A stretch of 16,695 nt of DNA from Chloroflexota bacterium. GTDB taxonomy: Bacteria > Chloroflexota > Anaerolineae > Anaerolineales > UBA11657. Where the stretch lies: assembly GCA_003670425.1 (NCBI GenBank), contig QWRL01000032.1, positions 1 to 16,695 of the forward strand. Reading direction: 5' to 3'. A program made the position numbers and the translations under genes. This document shows positions 14,648-16,695 of the stretch, in pieces (positions within the stretch are counted from its first letter, which is position 1; every line of letters begins with the position of its first letter). A model generated the notes under the pieces. That model searched no databases and was not told the DNA's origin. It saw nothing but the letters and a program-made list of their open reading frames with translations.

Positions 14648-15774
14648 GTACCGCACCAGCGGTGATTGGCGTGGACGCCAGCCGCATCACGGTTGCCAAC
14701 CGCACCGGCACTGAAAACTACGCGCTGCATTTGCTGCGCCACCTGCTGCAGCTGCCGGGCCAGCATCAATGGCGCCTGTACTTTCGGGATGCGCCGCAAC
14801 CCAACTTGCTGCCGGCCACCACAAACATGCAGCAGCGCGTGCTCGCGCTGCCGCGCTTGTGGACGCACGCTGCGCTTGCCAGCGCACTCTGGCGCGATCC
14901 GCCCGCCGGCGTGTTTATTCCTGCGCATGTACGCCCGCTCTTTTGCGCAGTGCCGGCGGTTGTCACTGTGCACGACCTTGGCTTCCGCCGCTTTCCGGCG
15001 GCCCACAGCGCTGCGCAGCGCCTGTACCTCAACTGGTCCACGCGCCACAATGTGCGCCACGCCACGCACTTGATCGCCGACTCGCAAGCCACGCAGCGCG
15101 ATCTTTTGGAATACTACGGCGCAACTGCGGAGCGCGTGACCGTGGTGTATCCGGGCTTTGATGCGGTGCCGTTTGCAAATGCGCAGCGCAGCGCGCGGCT
15201 GCCGGGCCTGCCCGCCAACTACCTGCTGCATGTGGGCACGCTGCAGCCCCGCAAGAATCTATTGCGCCTGATGGATGCGCTGGCTGCATTGCGCGCGCAC
15301 CCAAGCCAGCCGGCTCTGGTGCTGGCTGGACGCAGCGGCTGGCTCAGTGCGCCTATTCAGCAGCACGCTGCGGCGCTTGGGCTTGGCGCGCGCATTCACT
15401 TTTTGGACTACGTGCCCGAAGCAGACCTGCCGGCGCTTTATGCGCATGCCACGGCCTGTGTGCTGCCTTCGCTGTACGAGGGCTTCGGTTTCACTGTGCT
15501 CGAGGCAATGGCCTGCGGCACGCCGGTAATCTGCTCCACTGGCGGCTCGCTGCCAGAGGTGGCCGGCGGAGCCGCGCTGCACTTTGAGGCAACCGACACG
15601 GCGGCGCTGGTGCACGCCATCACACGCATATTGGAAGATGCGCCACTGCGCGCGCAGCTTGCGGCGCTTGGCGCGCAGCAGCTGCGCCGCTTTACTTGGG
15701 AGCAATGCGCGGCGCAAACGCTGGCCGTGCTCGAGCGCGCCTTCCAGCTTTCCCCGGCAGCCACGGCCCGTTGA
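14644..15774 (+). CDS. GT4-family glycosyltransferase (GT-B fold)
   Basis: Retaining nucleotide-sugar glycosyltransferase of 376 residues. The N-terminal half contains IGVDASRI...GTENYALHLL (acceptor side) and VTVHDLGFRRFP (107-118). The C-terminal donor half shows HVGTLQPRKN (196-205) and EGFGFTVLEAMACGTPVI (279-296), with the EX7E pair E279 and E287, then GGSLPEVAGG. This matches group 1 transferases of the WbpY/mannosyltransferase-like kind that build polysaccharides at the cytoplasmic membrane. Sugar and linkage are not predictable. The ATG at 14644 shares ATGA with the lipoprotein stop. The frame extends further upstream inside that gene, but homology begins here. The WecG-type gene follows after 2 bp. 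Confidence 0.92.
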   Translation: MSTAPAVIGVDASRITVANRTGTENYALHLLRHLLQLPGQHQWRLYFRDAPQPNLLPATTNMQQRVLALPRLWTHAALASALWRDPPAGVFIPAHVRPLFCAVPAVVTVHDLGFRRFPAAHSAAQRLYLNWSTRHNVRHATHLIADSQATQRDLLEYYGATAERVTVVYPGFDAVPFANAQRSARLPGLPANYLLHVGTLQPRKNLLRLMDALAALRAHPSQPALVLAGRSGWLSAPIQQHAAALGLGARIHFLDYVPEADLPALYAHATACVLPSLYEGFGFTVLEAMACGTPVICSTGGSLPEVAGGAALHFEATDTAALVHAITRILEDAPLRAQLAALGAQQLRRFTWEQCAAQTLAVLERAFQLSPAATAR

Positions 15775-15776
15775 AT

Positions 15777-16514
15777 ATGCGGCGGCTGGCATTTCTCGCG
15801 GTGCCTGTGGATGATGTGACCACACCCGAGGCGCTTGACTGGTTTGCACAGGCAATCGCCCGCCGCAGCTGCGCGCAAGTGTGCACCGTCAACCCGGAGT
15901 TTGTGATGGCGGCGCAGCACAACGCAGCGTTTCGTGCGCTGCTGCAGGCTGCGCCACTTTGCCTGCCAGACGGACAGGGGTTGTTGTGGGCTGCCCGGCT
16001 GCGCGGACTCAAACTGCGCGAACGCGTGGCCGGTTCCAGTTTTGTGTGGCGCATTAGCGAACGCGCAGCAGCCGACGGCTGGCGCATTTTTCTTTTGGGC
16101 GCGGCAGAAGGCGTGGCTGCTGCGGCAGCACAGGCGTTGTGTGCAGCACATCCGGCTCTGCGAGTGGTGGGCACCCATAGCGGAAGCCCGCACCCGGACG
16201 CACTGGCGGGCATTCTGGCGCAGGTGCACGCCGCGCAGCCCGATGTGCTGCTGGTTGCCTTCGGTGCACCGCAACAGGACTTGTGGATTGCGGCCAACCG
16301 CATGGCGCTTGCCGTGCCGGTGATGATGGGCGTGGGCGGCGCACTGGATTTTGTAGCCGGCATTGCGCAGCGTGCACCGGCGTGGATGCAGCAGCTCGGC
16401 CTGGAATGGCTGCACCGCTTGCTGCTGCAGCCGTGGCGCTGGCGGCGCATGCTGGCGCTGCCGCAGTTTGCGTGGCGCGTGCTCACGCAGCCCGGCGCCG
16501 TACGCGAAGCCTGA
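15777..16514 (+). CDS. WecG/TagA/CpsF-family glycosyltransferase (GT26)
   Basis: Transferase of 245 residues, the typical length of the family that includes WecG (ManNAcA transfer in enterobacterial common antigen) and TagA (ManNAc transfer in teichoic acid linkage). Signatures: TVNPEF (37-42), LPDGQGL with catalytic-type D65, GWRIFLLGAAEGVA (101-114), PDVLLVAFGAPQQDLW (155-170), MGVGGALDFVAG (184-195) and the membrane-associating tail RAPAWMQQLGLEWLHRL followed by QPWRWRRM. It adds a sugar to a lipid-linked intermediate at the inner leaflet. The ATG at 15777 comes 2 bp after the GT4 stop; an upstream frame start at 15696 would overlap GT4 coding sequence. Together with GT4 it indicates an exopolysaccharide or wall-polymer operon that may continue beyond the window. 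Confidence 0.93.
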   Translation: MRRLAFLAVPVDDVTTPEALDWFAQAIARRSCAQVCTVNPEFVMAAQHNAAFRALLQAAPLCLPDGQGLLWAARLRGLKLRERVAGSSFVWRISERAAADGWRIFLLGAAEGVAAAAAQALCAAHPALRVVGTHSGSPHPDALAGILAQVHAAQPDVLLVAFGAPQQDLWIAANRMALAVPVMMGVGGALDFVAGIAQRAPAWMQQLGLEWLHRLLLQPWRWRRMLALPQFAWRVLTQPGAVREA

Positions 16515-16695
16515 CGCCCGATGCCCGCCATAAACGTATCTGGCTGCGGCCGCAGCGTTACCAGTGTGCCTGCCAAAGCTGCGTCGCTGACAACAGTGGC
16601 GTGCACGCATTGGCTGCGCCCGGGCACGCAGCGCTATGCCTGTTCCGCTTGATTGCTGCCACGCCACCCGCGGCGGGTCTTTCGTGACCTGGCCC
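16515..16695. other. window end after the WecG-type gene, no supported gene
   Basis: The last 181 bp carry no reading frame I can support. A 43-residue ATG frame (16521-16652) has no Shine-Dalgarno sequence and no recognisable content. At 16666-16678 ACCCG and CGGGT form a small hairpin followed by CTTTCG, too weak to call a terminator. Confidence 0.4.

Noticed and set aside
16521..16652. 43-codon Cys-containing frame after the WecG-type gene
   Set aside because: No ribosome site, no recognisable motif and near the window edge; length is expected by chance at this GC content.
15438..16667. 409-codon minus-strand frame opposite the two glycosyltransferases
   Set aside because: Same reason: both plus-strand genes are well supported, and the antisense translation is low-complexity and Cys/Arg/Ala-rich.

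Overview
The window looks like a chromosomal segment of a GC-rich bacterium, most likely a member of Chloroflexota (Anaerolineae-like). This is an inference. It rests on the secreted lipoprotein with a Thr-Pro-rich linker (a style common in that phylum), the mix of families, and the absence of phage or insertion-sequence genes. No rRNA, tRNA, CRISPR array or mobile element was recognised.

Layout. Bases 1-1835 hold two tandem FAD-dependent oxidoreductases of the phytoene desaturase/PYROXD2 type on the plus strand; the first is cut by the window edge and they overlap by 8 bp. A DUF92 membrane protein (1920-2738, minus) converges on them, possibly preceded by a tiny overlapping ORF. A YpeA-type GNAT acetyltransferase (2976-3395, plus) follows, then a gene-free gap with two imperfect inverted repeats. 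From 7369 down to 3683 on the minus strand lie ilvE, a small DUF1648 membrane protein, an APH-fold kinase and a divergent enolase-like protein. The kinase and enolase-like genes share an ATGA stop/start. dnaK (9381-7510, minus) sits upstream with its own strong intrinsic terminator, so ilvE starts a new unit from a perfect TATAAT -10 box.

From about 9390 to 9720 is a divergent regulatory region, with promoters facing dnaK and a GC-rich, hairpin-rich leader facing a GtrB/DPM-type GT2 glycosyltransferase (9723-10685). An aldehyde dehydrogenase follows (10754-12220). A cold-shock protein (12367-12579) comes next with a near-consensus promoter, a leader hairpin, a strong Shine-Dalgarno sequence and an intrinsic terminator. 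Right after that terminator a new promoter drives a tightly packed trio: a secreted lipoprotein with a laminin-G/DUF1080-like domain and a C-terminal metzincin-like zinc site, a GT4 glycosyltransferase (4-bp overlap) and a WecG/TagA/CpsF glycosyltransferase (2-bp gap).

Functional themes. The right end looks like part of an exopolysaccharide or cell-surface glycan locus with a lipid-anchored protease-like partner. The most intriguing unit on the left is the kinase plus enolase-like pair. The enolase homologue keeps most metal and catalytic ligands but has Asp for the E168-type glutamate and Ala for the H373-type histidine (yeast numbering), suggesting a substrate other than 2-phosphoglycerate, perhaps made by the kinase. 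The rest are ordinary housekeeping genes.
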